This document shows, piece by piece, positions 7,954 through 17,682 of a stretch of 64,000 bases of DNA (position 1 is its first letter; each line of letters opens with the position of its first letter). The position numbers were made by a program, and so were the translations under genes. The notes beneath the pieces are model-generated. The model saw nothing but the letters and a program-made list of their open reading frames with translations. It ran no database searches and had not been told where the DNA came from. The stretch comes from Algibacter miyuki (GTDB taxonomy: Bacteria > Bacteroidota > Bacteroidia > Flavobacteriales > Flavobacteriaceae): the NCBI RefSeq assembly GCF_042427745.1, contig NZ_JBHMFA010000015.1; one strand, 5' to 3'.

Positions 7954-10338
7954 ATGTTTCAATCAAAACTAGAAATACGGTTTCTTTATCTTTTTATTAT
8001 TGTTTCAAGCACTTTGTTTTCTCAGAATAATCAGGTCGATTTTAAAATAGATTACATGTCTTTTTTATCTAAACACGATATGCTTTGGGATATTATTCCA
8101 GACAAATGGCAAACGGCACCATATTCAGGAAATGGAAATGTTGGTTTTTTATTATATCAAAGTCCAGAGGAAAAAGAAAACGTCATCTCGCTTCATATTG
8201 GACGACACGATTATTACGATCACAGAGAAGCAGAAACTAAAGCCGATGAAATGCTTTGGATCAAGCGAAGCAGATTACCTCTAGGTCATTTTAAATTAAA
8301 ATCTAATGGAAAAATTACAGGTGTAGACATACGTTTAGATTTATGGAATGCGGAATTAACAGGTACAATCTATACGTCTAAAGGAAGTTATAAAATAAAA
8401 GGTTTTACGCATAGTACCAATGATAATATCTATTTTGAAACCGATACAAAGGATGAAACAATAGAAATAACTTGGCATGCCGAAGATCCTATTCCACCAG
8501 TTTATGAAGTGTTGAAAAGTGGTGGAGGTCCAAAAGGCGGTACTTGGGATAAAATGAGAGAAGTAACTTTAGAAATGGCACCCAAACCAACGTTTAGTGA
8601 GAAAAATGGTTACAATTTCTGTTACCAACCTTTGTATGATAACAGAGGAGAAACCACTACAGGTTATAAAATAACGGGGAATCCTTCTGGAAAACAACAA
8701 TTAATAACGAGTGTGCATCATAGCTTCCCAGACCATAATTCTCTAGAAATGGTTACTAAAAATTTAGCAACTGCTGAAAGTCTCATCAAAGAAAACAACT
8801 TTGTATCTACCCATCAAAAATGGTGGCATAACTATTATCCATTAAGTTTTTTAACTATTAATGATGCAGAAAAAGAGTCGTTCTATTGGATTCAAATGTA
8901 TAAATTAGGATCTGCTTCTAGAGGCAACGGACCGATTTTAGATTTAATGGGGCCTTGGTATAATCGAACGTTTTGGCCAATGGTTTGGGGAGATTTAAAT
9001 GTGCAGTTAATTTATTGGACGCATTTAACAGCAAATAGAATGTCTATTGGAGAATCTCTGCCAAATAACATTGATAAATATGCTAAAAACCTTGAAGGTA
9101 ATGTGCCTAATAATTGGAAAAATAGTGCTGCTGTTGCCGCTTTAATGCCACAAGACCTCATCGCTTTTAATGGTGCAAAAGTACCAGATATGTTAGCGTG
9201 GATTTTAAACGATTATTGGTTGCATTGTCAATTTTCAGGCGATGATGTTCGTATGCGAGATAAACTATTTCCTATCTTGAAAAAAACGGTAAATAGTTAT
9301 TTAAATTACATTAAAGACAATCCTGTAGCTGCGAAAGACGGCAAAATTCATATTAAATACAGTTGGTCTCCAGAATACAAACCTGGTCGTGGTCAAGACA
9401 TTAATTTTACATTGGCATTAATTCGTTGGAGTTGCCAAACGCTAATCGATATTGATGAAAAGCATCAAATAAACGACCCGCTTAAAAGAGATTGGAAACA
9501 TCTATTAGACAATTTAGTAGATTTTCAAATCGATGAAAACGGATTGATGGTAGGAAAAGATAGACCTTTTGCGAATCCGCACAGGCATTATTCACATCTA
9601 TTGGCTTTTTATCCTTTGATGGTGATTACACCAGAAAAAGAAGAAGATAAAAAATTATTACGCACGTCTTTAGATCATTGGTTAGATGTTACTTTTAATA
9701 GCGGCAAAAAAATAAAAGCGATGCCAGTAACGGGTTATACAGCAACTGGAGCATCTTCTATGTATGCTAATTTAGGGGATGCTGAAAAAGCGTATTATTA
9801 TCTAGATTTTCTAATCAAGCATAAAAACATTTCATCAACAACCATGTATTCCGAAGGGAAAATTAATCCTGTTATTGAAAGTCCGTTGTCTTTTGCAACA
9901 AGTGTACACGATATGATGTTGCAAAGTTGGGAAGGAAAAATACGCGTATTTCCTGCTAGTCCAAAAAAATGGAAAGATGTTGCCTTTCACGATTTAAGAA
10001 CTCAAGGTGCTTTTTTAGTGAGTGCTAAAAAGATAAATGGAACTACCGAATTTGTTTCCGTAAAAAGTTTAAAAGGAAACGAATGTATCGTAAAAGTAGA
10101 TTTTGAAAAACCACAATTTTATATCAATGGAAAGTCTGTTTCTGTAAATAAAGCTGCAGATAATTCTTATAAAGTTGATTTGAAAAAAGATGAAACGGTT
10201 ATCATTACATCTAAGCCTTTAGATAAAACAGATTTAAACATTAAAGAATTACCAAAATCTGAAGCAGAGCAAAATCTATTCGGTTATGGAAAGAAAACGA
10301 AACGATTACCTGGTCATGACTATTACAGTTCTTATTAA
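7954..10338 (+). CDS. GH95-like glycoside hydrolase (probable fucosidase/galactosidase)
   Basis: A 794-residue exported protein (signal peptide ending near LFSQ). The order is an N-terminal beta-sandwich with SGNGNVGFLLY, an (alpha/alpha)6 toroid with WGDLNVQLIYW (about 345-355), YSWSPEY (Glu474), HRHYSHLLAFYP, and a C-terminal beta domain with LQSWEGKIRVFPASP. These match the layout of GH95 inverting alpha-1,2-L-fucosidases. Glu474 in the SPE motif fits the family's general acid. GH95 enzymes, as I recall them, have Asn-x-Asn before the (M)NYW motif, whereas this protein has Asp347-Leu-Asn349, so specificity may differ (for example L-galactose). It is the first gene of an operon with a sulfatase (9 nt) and a histidine phosphatase. 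A GH95-related but undescribed family is possible. Confidence 0.7.
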   Translation: MFQSKLEIRFLYLFIIVSSTLFSQNNQVDFKIDYMSFLSKHDMLWDIIPDKWQTAPYSGNGNVGFLLYQSPEEKENVISLHIGRHDYYDHREAETKADEMLWIKRSRLPLGHFKLKSNGKITGVDIRLDLWNAELTGTIYTSKGSYKIKGFTHSTNDNIYFETDTKDETIEITWHAEDPIPPVYEVLKSGGGPKGGTWDKMREVTLEMAPKPTFSEKNGYNFCYQPLYDNRGETTTGYKITGNPSGKQQLITSVHHSFPDHNSLEMVTKNLATAESLIKENNFVSTHQKWWHNYYPLSFLTINDAEKESFYWIQMYKLGSASRGNGPILDLMGPWYNRTFWPMVWGDLNVQLIYWTHLTANRMSIGESLPNNIDKYAKNLEGNVPNNWKNSAAVAALMPQDLIAFNGAKVPDMLAWILNDYWLHCQFSGDDVRMRDKLFPILKKTVNSYLNYIKDNPVAAKDGKIHIKYSWSPEYKPGRGQDINFTLALIRWSCQTLIDIDEKHQINDPLKRDWKHLLDNLVDFQIDENGLMVGKDRPFANPHRHYSHLLAFYPLMVITPEKEEDKKLLRTSLDHWLDVTFNSGKKIKAMPVTGYTATGASSMYANLGDAEKAYYYLDFLIKHKNISSTTMYSEGKINPVIESPLSFATSVHDMMLQSWEGKIRVFPASPKKWKDVAFHDLRTQGAFLVSAKKINGTTEFVSVKSLKGNECIVKVDFEKPQFYINGKSVSVNKAADNSYKVDLKKDETVIITSKPLDKTDLNIKELPKSEAEQNLFGYGKKTKRLPGHDYYSSY

Positions 10339-10347
10339 AAAAAACAC

Positions 10348-11868
10348 ATGAAAATACTTTTTTACGGCATATTTATAATCGCTTCTTTTACATCCTGCAC
10401 TGCTCAAAAACAAGAAAAGAAACCGAATATCATTTTTGTTTTTACAGATGACCAAAGATTCAATTCTTTAAGTATGACAGGTGATCCTATAACGGAAACA
10501 CCACATATCGATCAATTGGCAAAAGAAGGTGTCTTTTTTAACAACGCGTATATTACGAGTCCTATTTGCGGACCAAGTAGGGCGAACATTTTTACGGCAC
10601 AATGGGAACGAAGAAATAAAATTGGCTTCACCAATGTTTCTAAGCATGTAATTTCCGCAGAAACCTACCAAAACAGCTGGCAAGCGCAATTAAAAAAAGC
10701 TGGATATTCTACGGCTTTTATTGGGAAACACCACACTAAAATTGGAGATAAAAAGGACACACCTTTAATAGAAAACACTGATTTCAGTTATTATGGAAAT
10801 GGACATTTAGGGTTTTACCCAGAAAAAAAACACAAACAATTCGGCAACCTAAAAAACAAAACCCAAGTGGAGGGTTTATTAGAAGCCACAAAAGCCTATT
10901 TATCGCAAGGTGATGATTACAAATACTTTTATGAAAACGCGGATCCTTCCATTAAAAATCAACTTAAAAAAAGAGATCCTAAAAAGCCTTTTTCGGCATG
11001 GATTAATTTTAATCTACCACATGCTTCTAGTATTGGAGGTATGGGTTCTCGCGATACAGACCCTGAATATTACAAAACAAAATACAATGATGTAAAACAT
11101 AAAATAGAATTGCCAGATGGTTATCCGCAAAAAATAAGTCTTCCTGAAAATGTGTATGCTACAGGTGATTTAATGAAATACTATGTCACAGCTAACAAAG
11201 GAAAGCTATTAAATGAAAAGTTAAAAATGGATCGTGCTGTTTATGCAATCGATCTCATGCTTGGAGATTTACGCACCTATTTAAAGGAAATTGGTGAAGC
11301 TGAAAATACCATTATTGTCTTTTGTTCGGACAATGGTTTGTTTTTAGGCGAACACGGATTAGGAGGAAAAACGATTCTATATGATGAATCTGTGCATGTA
11401 CCAATGATTGTGTATTCTCCATTTTTTACAGATAAAACAAAAGGAAAAGTGGTAGACGAATTGGTTGTGGGGCAAGATATTCCTGCAACTATTTTAGAAA
11501 TGTGTGGTGTAACTGTACCTGAATCCTATCAAGGAAAAAGCATGCTTCCATTAATTGATGGTGAAAATACAAATTGGAGAGAAGATATCTTTTTAGAAAA
11601 CTTATTTACAGATCAAGGATATCCTAGACAGGAAGGCGTACGAAGTAAACAGTTTAAATATATAAGATCATTTAGTAAAGAAAATGACAGAAATAAGTAT
11701 TTGCCTGAACAAACTATAAATACCAGTGAAGCTCCTATTTACGAAGAGTTGTTTGATATTGTAAATGACCCAAAAGAGCAGAATAATTTAGTTGGAAATA
11801 AAGACTATATTGAAGTTTTAAATATATACAGAGAACGGTGTGAAACCCTTGTATCAGAACTAAATTAA
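10348..11868 (+). CDS. S1-family sulfatase lipoprotein (CGPSR)
   Basis: A 506-residue S1 sulfatase with IIFVFTDDQRF, C-G-P-S-R (Cys74), GKHHTKIG, NLPHASS and FCSDNGLFLGEHG. The N-terminus ends in a lipobox-like FTSC, so it is probably anchored to a membrane rather than free. The TDDQRF opening and the GEHG after the second metal site group it with the iduronate-2-sulfatase/choline-sulfatase-like branch, not with the CTPTR pair. It lies 9 nt behind the GH95-like gene and 26 nt before a secreted phosphatase, so all three are one operon from the promoter at 7911. Confidence 0.93.
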   Translation: MKILFYGIFIIASFTSCTAQKQEKKPNIIFVFTDDQRFNSLSMTGDPITETPHIDQLAKEGVFFNNAYITSPICGPSRANIFTAQWERRNKIGFTNVSKHVISAETYQNSWQAQLKKAGYSTAFIGKHHTKIGDKKDTPLIENTDFSYYGNGHLGFYPEKKHKQFGNLKNKTQVEGLLEATKAYLSQGDDYKYFYENADPSIKNQLKKRDPKKPFSAWINFNLPHASSIGGMGSRDTDPEYYKTKYNDVKHKIELPDGYPQKISLPENVYATGDLMKYYVTANKGKLLNEKLKMDRAVYAIDLMLGDLRTYLKEIGEAENTIIVFCSDNGLFLGEHGLGGKTILYDESVHVPMIVYSPFFTDKTKGKVVDELVVGQDIPATILEMCGVTVPESYQGKSMLPLIDGENTNWREDIFLENLFTDQGYPRQEGVRSKQFKYIRSFSKENDRNKYLPEQTINTSEAPIYEELFDIVNDPKEQNNLVGNKDYIEVLNIYRERCETLVSELN

Positions 11869-11894
11869 CATTTAATTCACAAACATTATAATTC

Positions 11895-12734
11895 ATGAAA
11901 AGTCTATTATTATCAGTATCAATCGGAATTGGAATGTTCTTTTCAGGAAGTCTATTTTCCTCAAACAATTTAAATAACACTTCTAGTAATACAGTAATAA
12001 TTCAGAAGAAAGACTCCTCAAAATTGAAGCTTCGAATTTATTATATAAGACATGCGGAAGCTGGACATAATGTTAAAAAAGAATGGGGAATATATCCAGA
12101 AAGTGAATGGCCTTCCTATGTTGGTGACCATAGTGCTTTTACACCAAAAGGGATTCTGCAACAATCTAGAGTTTCTAATAAGTTAAAGCGATTTCATTTC
12201 GATTTTGTAGCTGTAAGTCCTGCTTGGCGTTGTAAAAACACAGTATTACCTTATTTAGTTGATTCAAAATTGAGGGCAGAGGTTTGGCCCGAATTAGCAG
12301 AGATCTATGCTACAAGTCTAATCGTTTCTCCAGATTTACCCGAACATACTTCAAAAGAAAAAATTCTTGGTTCAGGAAAATTAATAAAGTTAAACACAGA
12401 AGAAGAAGCTTATTTTACGTTACGTAAAGATGGTTTGAATGAATTTAAAAAAGCTCGTTTTCCTAAAGATCATTCTGAGAGCGCAAAAGAAAATGCCATG
12501 GCAAAGGTGATAATAGATAAAGTTTTAGAATTAATTGATGATCGTAGTACATCTCATAAAACGATACTTTTATCAGGGCATGGTAGTAGTGGAAGAGCAG
12601 TTCTAAGAATGCTTACCAAAGATCCTTTAGATGGTTTTCCTCCAATTACAAATACAGGGATTTGGATGGTAGAACAACAGGACGATGGAACTTTCAAATT
12701 AAAAATATTTAATGATGTTCCTTTATCAGAATAA
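11895..12734 (+). CDS. Secreted histidine phosphatase (phosphoglycerate-mutase-like)
   Basis: A 279-residue protein with a signal peptide in about the first 23 residues. It has the branch-1 histidine phosphatase signature RHAEAGHN near residue 52, a following SPAWRCKNT segment and the second catalytic histidine in SGHGSSGRA near residue 227. The family moves or removes phosphate through a phospho-histidine. Export and the position as third gene of a GH95-sulfatase operon are unusual: the enzyme may act on a phosphate or sulfate ester of the glycan, or on phosphorylated compounds from algal cells. The true substrate is unknown. A transfer (mutase) role is unlikely outside the cytoplasm. Confidence 0.82.
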   Translation: MKSLLLSVSIGIGMFFSGSLFSSNNLNNTSSNTVIIQKKDSSKLKLRIYYIRHAEAGHNVKKEWGIYPESEWPSYVGDHSAFTPKGILQQSRVSNKLKRFHFDFVAVSPAWRCKNTVLPYLVDSKLRAEVWPELAEIYATSLIVSPDLPEHTSKEKILGSGKLIKLNTEEEAYFTLRKDGLNEFKKARFPKDHSESAKENAMAKVIIDKVLELIDDRSTSHKTILLSGHGSSGRAVLRMLTKDPLDGFPPITNTGIWMVEQQDDGTFKLKIFNDVPLSE

Positions 12735-13053
12735 GAAAATTTAAAATAGAGATAAATCTATTTTAAGTAATAAATTAGTTAATCACAAATGGCGTTTAAG
12801 TGAAACTTATGGATTTATTTTTTAAAATTTCTGTTATTTTGTGCTTTGATTTTTTTTATTAAAAACTCGAGAAGTCCAAAAAAACACCTTCTAAATATTG
12901 AATAAGCTAGAGGCAATATATATGATTTAATGGGCTATTTAACGCCTAAACCTTACCAATGCAAAAAAAGAGCAAGTATTTGACCGAATAAAGAATTATC
13001 TTTTTCTGTAAGTACAATATTTTTGATGAAATATTAAAACTAATTTAAACTTT
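12735..13053 (+). promoter_or_regulatory. Intergenic region with operator site B
   Basis: A hairpin at 12741-12766 (TTAAAATAGA and complement) without a clear T run may end the upstream operon. Near the gene lie AGCAAGT (12971-12977), a 14-nt gap, AGAATTA (12992-12998), a 19-nt gap and the -7 box TATTTTTG (13018-13025), 28 nt before the ATG. A block ATTAGTTAATCACAAATG near 12776 recurs with one change near 14869 upstream of the gene at 14978. Confidence 0.6.
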
Positions 13054-14571
13054 ATGAAAACAATCAAGTATATTTCAGCTATTCTATTACTACTATTAAG
13101 CATATCCTGTTCAACAGATTTAGACAATAAATATGAGTCTCCTGAAATTCCTAATCAATTCACGAATTTTACTATTGACAATGATACTCAATCTATTGAT
13201 AATGAAATTACAGTAACCATTCAATCCGGAGATTACCAATCTACATCCGTTCGTTTTGTAGATGAAATTGGAGTTCTGTATACTCCTCCTAAAACAGAAC
13301 CTAGTGAAGGAGAAAATGCGGGTGATTTAGACAATGTTTTTATACCTACTATTACAGCAACTGAAAACAATAACTTAGAATATAAAATTTCAGCGACAAA
13401 GCTTAGATTAGATGAGAAAGCATTATTAGACCTTGAAAGTTTTTTAGTAGAAGTTAAGGTTGTTAATAATAGTGGAGTTGAATTGACAGGATACGATAGA
13501 ATTTATTTCAGTGATGTTGAATACATATTTAACACAAAAATATCATTTAATGAAACAGGAGGTAATAGCCAAATATTTAATGTAGGAATAGAAGATACGG
13601 ATGATCTTGATACTAATATTATAACCGTGGGAGGTACAGGTATAGTTGCAGAAAACAATGGTTTTATAGGTGTTGCTACTGCAGATCCTAGTGATGATGG
13701 TGCCACTGCAGTTTTTACTTTTGATTTAACTACAAATGCAGCTACTGCAATTGATGCTACTTTAAATTTAGAATTAGCAAAAAGAGCAAAAGGTAGCGTT
13801 ACAGGTACAGTTTCTGTAACGGGCTATCCAGATACACCTTTTTCTTATGAAGCGACATCAACTGTTGATGGTGGTAGTGCTCCAGCTATCGATTTTGAAT
13901 TTGCATCAACTATTTCTCTTGTTTCAGGCACAACGCTTACGGTTACTATTACTCTAGATCAGATGTTAACTGAAGGTAATACAACAGCTCCTATTTTTAG
14001 GTTATCAAAAGTAATTATAAATAAAGATGGTAATGCCCCTGAACCTACAAAAGACACTTGGCTTGATGTAGACAATTCAATTGAAAATTTAACAATATCA
14101 ACCGTTTGTACCGACTGTTCTGTTGCAATAGTAGCAAATCCTGATGCTGCAGATGCAGAAGCTACGAATGTAACAAAATGGACTATAGGTTCTACTTCTG
14201 GTAGTGGAAACAAAAGTCTTGATTTTGATTTCAAAGACGGAGAGGGTATTACACTTGCTGATTATGCTAATTTAATAGTAACCGTACGTATGTACTGGCC
14301 TAGTTACAGTGATATTAGTAATTATGATAGTAATGAGCGTATTAGATTCTATTTAAGTGATGGAGTTAACGAACAACAAGTACAAGGTAATTTTGTTGAA
14401 TCTAACGAAGCTGGATGGCATACTATGGAATTTGATTTTACAGGAACACCTGCAGGTGGTGCCCTAACATCAGATATAATTAGTGGAGAAATTAGACTAA
14501 TAGGTAATAAATTTACAAATATAGATAATGGTCTTGAATTTTATATTGATACGATCACTTCTAATTTATAG
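13054..14571 (+). CDS. Surface glycan-binding-like lipoprotein
   Basis: A 505-residue lipoprotein: the first 19 residues end in LSISC, a good lipobox. The rest is entirely beta-rich with no catalytic motif. Residues 25-330 hold two or more Ig/SusE-like domains. The last 170 residues (from WLDVDNS, about 336) are a module with CTDC, NPD, TNVTKW, ERIRFYL and YIDTI, closely matching the small protein at 21578 and more distantly the N-terminus of both unknown T9SS enzymes. I infer a surface glycan-binding protein that captures the target polysaccharide. It has its own promoter (site B), and no SusC/SusD pair sits next to it, which is odd for such a protein. Confidence 0.65.
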   Translation: MKTIKYISAILLLLLSISCSTDLDNKYESPEIPNQFTNFTIDNDTQSIDNEITVTIQSGDYQSTSVRFVDEIGVLYTPPKTEPSEGENAGDLDNVFIPTITATENNNLEYKISATKLRLDEKALLDLESFLVEVKVVNNSGVELTGYDRIYFSDVEYIFNTKISFNETGGNSQIFNVGIEDTDDLDTNIITVGGTGIVAENNGFIGVATADPSDDGATAVFTFDLTTNAATAIDATLNLELAKRAKGSVTGTVSVTGYPDTPFSYEATSTVDGGSAPAIDFEFASTISLVSGTTLTVTITLDQMLTEGNTTAPIFRLSKVIINKDGNAPEPTKDTWLDVDNSIENLTISTVCTDCSVAIVANPDAADAEATNVTKWTIGSTSGSGNKSLDFDFKDGEGITLADYANLIVTVRMYWPSYSDISNYDSNERIRFYLSDGVNEQQVQGNFVESNEAGWHTMEFDFTGTPAGGALTSDIISGEIRLIGNKFTNIDNGLEFYIDTITSNL

Positions 14572-14977
14572 ATTAAGAGTCGTTAGAAAGTAATGCTTTA
14601 AAATTTTGATCTCATACTTTGGGTATAGTAGTAAAAACGTTTAAAAGAAATGCTCAGTTTGGTGCTTCAAGTTCATCAACCAGTTTGTATACATTTCTTA
14701 AAAAATAATAGCTTATTAGTCTAATGAGATTACATGAAAAAAAGTCCTTAGTTAAATTTTAACTGAGGACTTTTTTTTTGTTTAAAACAACTATCCCATA
14801 CGTTACAATTACACTCTTTATTTTATGGATGATAAAAAACACACTTAAGAATTAAATAATTTCAGATTAGTTAATTACAAATGATGTTTTAGAGCAAGTA
14901 TTTGATTATTTAAAGAAACACGATTTTCTATTAACAATATATCTTTGGTTTAATAATTAGAGTCTAACTTGTTGATA
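14572..14977 (+). promoter_or_regulatory. Intergenic region with terminator and operator site A
   Basis: After the terminator at 14737-14779 the region carries operator site A: AGCAAGT (14893-14899), a 14-nt gap, AGAAACA (14914-14920), a 19-nt gap and TATCTTTG (14940-14947), 30 nt before the ATG at 14978. The stretch TTTAGAGCAAGT repeats as TTTAAAGAAACA exactly 21 bp later. Confidence 0.65.
14737..14779 (+). terminator. Rho-independent terminator
   Basis: A long hairpin (AAAAAGTCCTTAGTTAAA with its near-perfect complement) runs into nine T residues. It ends the lipoprotein transcript. Confidence 0.85.
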
Positions 14978-16921
14978 ATGAATAAATTTATACCTGTTTT
15001 GTTTTTTATGCTTTTTTTCTTTCAGATTTCTAATGCCCAATTTTTGTGGTATGAAAACGAAAGTAATAATGCTCATCTAGAATATTTAGCGGTTTCAAAC
15101 GGAACATTTTCTACAGATGTTAGTAATCCAGACAATACAGGTATTAATACAAAATTTATAGTTTCACGTTTCGAAAGAAATGAAAGCACTAGTGCCAATA
15201 TTTCATTTCAGCTGAAATCACCAATAACAAATATATCCAATTTAACAATCAGCCTAAAGGCTCATATTAGTTTAGCAACGGAAGATTTAAAAAACCCAAA
15301 TACAAGAATAAGAATCTATTTAGGCAATTCAACTGTTAGCAGTGTTATATACATACAAAAACATTTTTCGGTTGGTCAGATATGGCAAGGATTTGAATTT
15401 AATTTTTCTGAATTAGAAATTCCTAATGATGTTATAAATGCTGGTGGATTTGATATATTACGTATAAGTTTTATAAATGCCAACAATCCGGCAGCTGCAG
15501 CAACTTATCATTTAGATAGTATTTATGGAAGCGTAGATCAAACAGGGCATGTTGCCGCTTGGTTATCTGGGTCTTGGGGGGTTACTTTTCCTGTTTTTGG
15601 GGGCGAGCGATTAGACTCTGAGGTCTCGGGAGGTTATAACCTTGTAGGTGGAGCGCAAGAAGTTGTTGATGAATTACCAGCAGCAGGTCATATTATCACA
15701 AACTTATCTTATTTTGCACATTCACATTATTTTACTTTAAGAGGAAATGAGAATGTAGATGTGGCATCGGAAATACATGAAAGCTTGGTGCCAAGTCTAG
15801 CGAATGAAGCCATAATTTTTGATGTCATGGAAAAGTTTAAAAATTCGGGAAAGAAAGTGATTTTGTATATATCGACCAATTATTTAGATCGGGCAGATGA
15901 TGCAGCTCATGCGGCTTGGGTAAACTATTACACAAGCGAATTTGCAGGAGATGAGTACTTAGCTTATAAAGATCTGATTCAAGGATATATATTGCGCATA
16001 AAAGATTATGCCGATGGCTATTGGTTGGATACAACTGCAGAGCTTAATGATGATGGGTATATAGAAGATTTTGTTGAAATGATAAGGCAAGCAGATCCAA
16101 GTGCTGCTGTTTCAGCATCGCCAAATGGTGCTTATTTTACAGAAAACGGGGAAAATATTTTAGTGGATTCGGATGGACTCGATGATGAAGATGAAAGAGA
16201 TTATAAAATAGTTAGTTTTGAAGGTGTTAATTCTTATCAAGACTTCACCAGTGGGCATGTTACACCTTTAGGACAAGGTGCCCCTCCTAATTCTTGGGCT
16301 TATGAAGAATTTACCATACCAGCTATGGTTGCTAATCCTTGGGGGAAATATGGTAGTAAAATAATTTTAAAACACGCTTGGTTTCCGGTTAGAGATAAAT
16401 GGCATGTGTCTTCAGCAAATTTAATGTTTGGCGCCGAAGATGCTTACCGATTTACAAGAACCCTTGTAGATGCAAAAGCCGGAGTCACTTTCGCAACAAC
16501 TATAACTGATAAAGGAAGTGGAAAAGGGTATATGATGGCAGAAGAAATGGCTATCATGAAAATAATTAATGATAGACTTTTATCTGTACCTATGACAGAT
16601 TATCTACCATACGTAAGGCCCGAAGGTGCTTATTTAGTTGGTGAGGAAACCTTATACACGGGGGCTTTTAGCAGTGTGTCAGAGGTTATGTTTTACCCTA
16701 ACCCTGTTGTTGACAAAATAACAATTACTAGAGCAACTACAGATTTAGAATATATAAAAGTCATATCCAATTTAGGGGCTAAAGTAATAGAAAAAGTATG
16801 GTATAGTGGAGCGTTGACAACACAATTAGATTTGTCTACTTTAAAACCCGGAATTTATTTTTTAAACCTTTCTAATGAAAAGAACTTAAGTATCACTCGA
16901 AAAATAATAATATCAAAATAA
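14978..16921 (+). CDS. T9SS-exported putative glycoside hydrolase of unrecognised family (paralogue B)
   Basis: A 647-residue paralogue of the protein at 4281 with the same three-part layout. An N-terminal NPD-type beta module (LWYENESN ... SNPDN ... IVSRF) is followed by a TIM-barrel-like core with GAQEVVDELPAAGHIITN, DGYWLD (346-351), ILVDSDG and LGQGAPPNSWAYEEF, and then a T9SS sorting domain (FYPNPVVDK to the end). I start it at ATG 14978 after the signal-peptide sense, not at the TTG 9 nt upstream. Residues shared with paralogue A cluster in the barrel, which argues for common chemistry. Both are exported to the surface as expected for endo-enzymes cutting the polymer backbone. The family is unknown to me, and a fucanase is the leading guess. 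Confidence 0.65.
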   Translation: MNKFIPVLFFMLFFFQISNAQFLWYENESNNAHLEYLAVSNGTFSTDVSNPDNTGINTKFIVSRFERNESTSANISFQLKSPITNISNLTISLKAHISLATEDLKNPNTRIRIYLGNSTVSSVIYIQKHFSVGQIWQGFEFNFSELEIPNDVINAGGFDILRISFINANNPAAAATYHLDSIYGSVDQTGHVAAWLSGSWGVTFPVFGGERLDSEVSGGYNLVGGAQEVVDELPAAGHIITNLSYFAHSHYFTLRGNENVDVASEIHESLVPSLANEAIIFDVMEKFKNSGKKVILYISTNYLDRADDAAHAAWVNYYTSEFAGDEYLAYKDLIQGYILRIKDYADGYWLDTTAELNDDGYIEDFVEMIRQADPSAAVSASPNGAYFTENGENILVDSDGLDDEDERDYKIVSFEGVNSYQDFTSGHVTPLGQGAPPNSWAYEEFTIPAMVANPWGKYGSKIILKHAWFPVRDKWHVSSANLMFGAEDAYRFTRTLVDAKAGVTFATTITDKGSGKGYMMAEEMAIMKIINDRLLSVPMTDYLPYVRPEGAYLVGEETLYTGAFSSVSEVMFYPNPVVDKITITRATTDLEYIKVISNLGAKVIEKVWYSGALTTQLDLSTLKPGIYFLNLSNEKNLSITRKIIISK

Positions 16922-16964
16922 TTGTTTAAACTACTCATAATAGTATAAATTAATCAAAAAGTTT

Positions 16965-17682
16965 ATGAAAAAAATAATTCTAACCTTGATTATTTGTTCT
17001 CTTACAGCAAGTAGTTTCGCACAGAAAAAACTTAACATTAGTATAGTGATGTCCGATGATTTAGGTTGGGGGCAAACAAGTTATAATAACCATCCCGTCT
17101 TAAAAAAAACAAACATCGACGCTATGGCCGAAAATGGGATAAGACTAGGACGAGTTAACAACGCTTTACACAGAAACGGCGGTTGATTTTATCAATAAAA
17201 AAGCAAAAGATCCCTTCTTTTTATATGTTCCACACGCTATGGGTCATGTTCCTCTGGGTGTACCTATAAGTTTAGAGGTAAGAGTTAGCAAGGATTGTAT
17301 GGTGATGTTATGATGGAAATTGATTGGTCTGTTGGAGAGATAAGTAATGTATTAGAAAAAAATAAAATTGCAGACAACACCATATTTATTTTTACCACAG
17401 ACAATGGACCTTGGTTAAACTATGGGAAAATACAATTCATATAATACCAAACCAGGAAATGATGGTGTTCATGGAAGAAAACAAAATATGGCTATTGAGC
17501 AACCAGAGCTTTATAATATGTCTAGAGATCCCGGAGAGCAATACAATGTAATCACTTCTGATCCGGAAAAAGTAAAAGAACTTATAGTTGTTTTAGAAAA
17601 ACACCGAAAAGAATTACGAGATTTAAATGTGGGAATCGCAGAAGGAAGTGAAAACAGAAAAGTGGGTGAAATAGAAAAGTAA
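16965..17682 (+). pseudogene. Degraded S1 sulfatase
   Basis: Pieces of one S1 sulfatase remain in order. There is a signal peptide and NISIVMSDDLGWGQ to residue 65 or so, then VDFINKKAKDPFFLYVPHAMGHVP in another frame, then KFRGKS-stop-QGLYGD and EIDWSVGEI...FTTDNGPW, and finally a C-terminal ELYNMSRDPGEQYNV. The segment that should carry the C-x-P-x-R maturation motif is deleted, there is an in-frame TAG near 17293, a frameshift, and a second deletion after DNGPWLNYG. About 240 codons survive of the usual 450-550. The first 25 codons closely match those of the sulfatase at 17946, so the signal-peptide region was probably duplicated or shared. It cannot make an active sulfatase. Confidence 0.88.

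Noticed and set aside
14969..14977. TTG start for the T9SS enzyme at 14978
   Set aside because: An ATG three codons later gives a normal signal peptide and better spacing to the -7 box.
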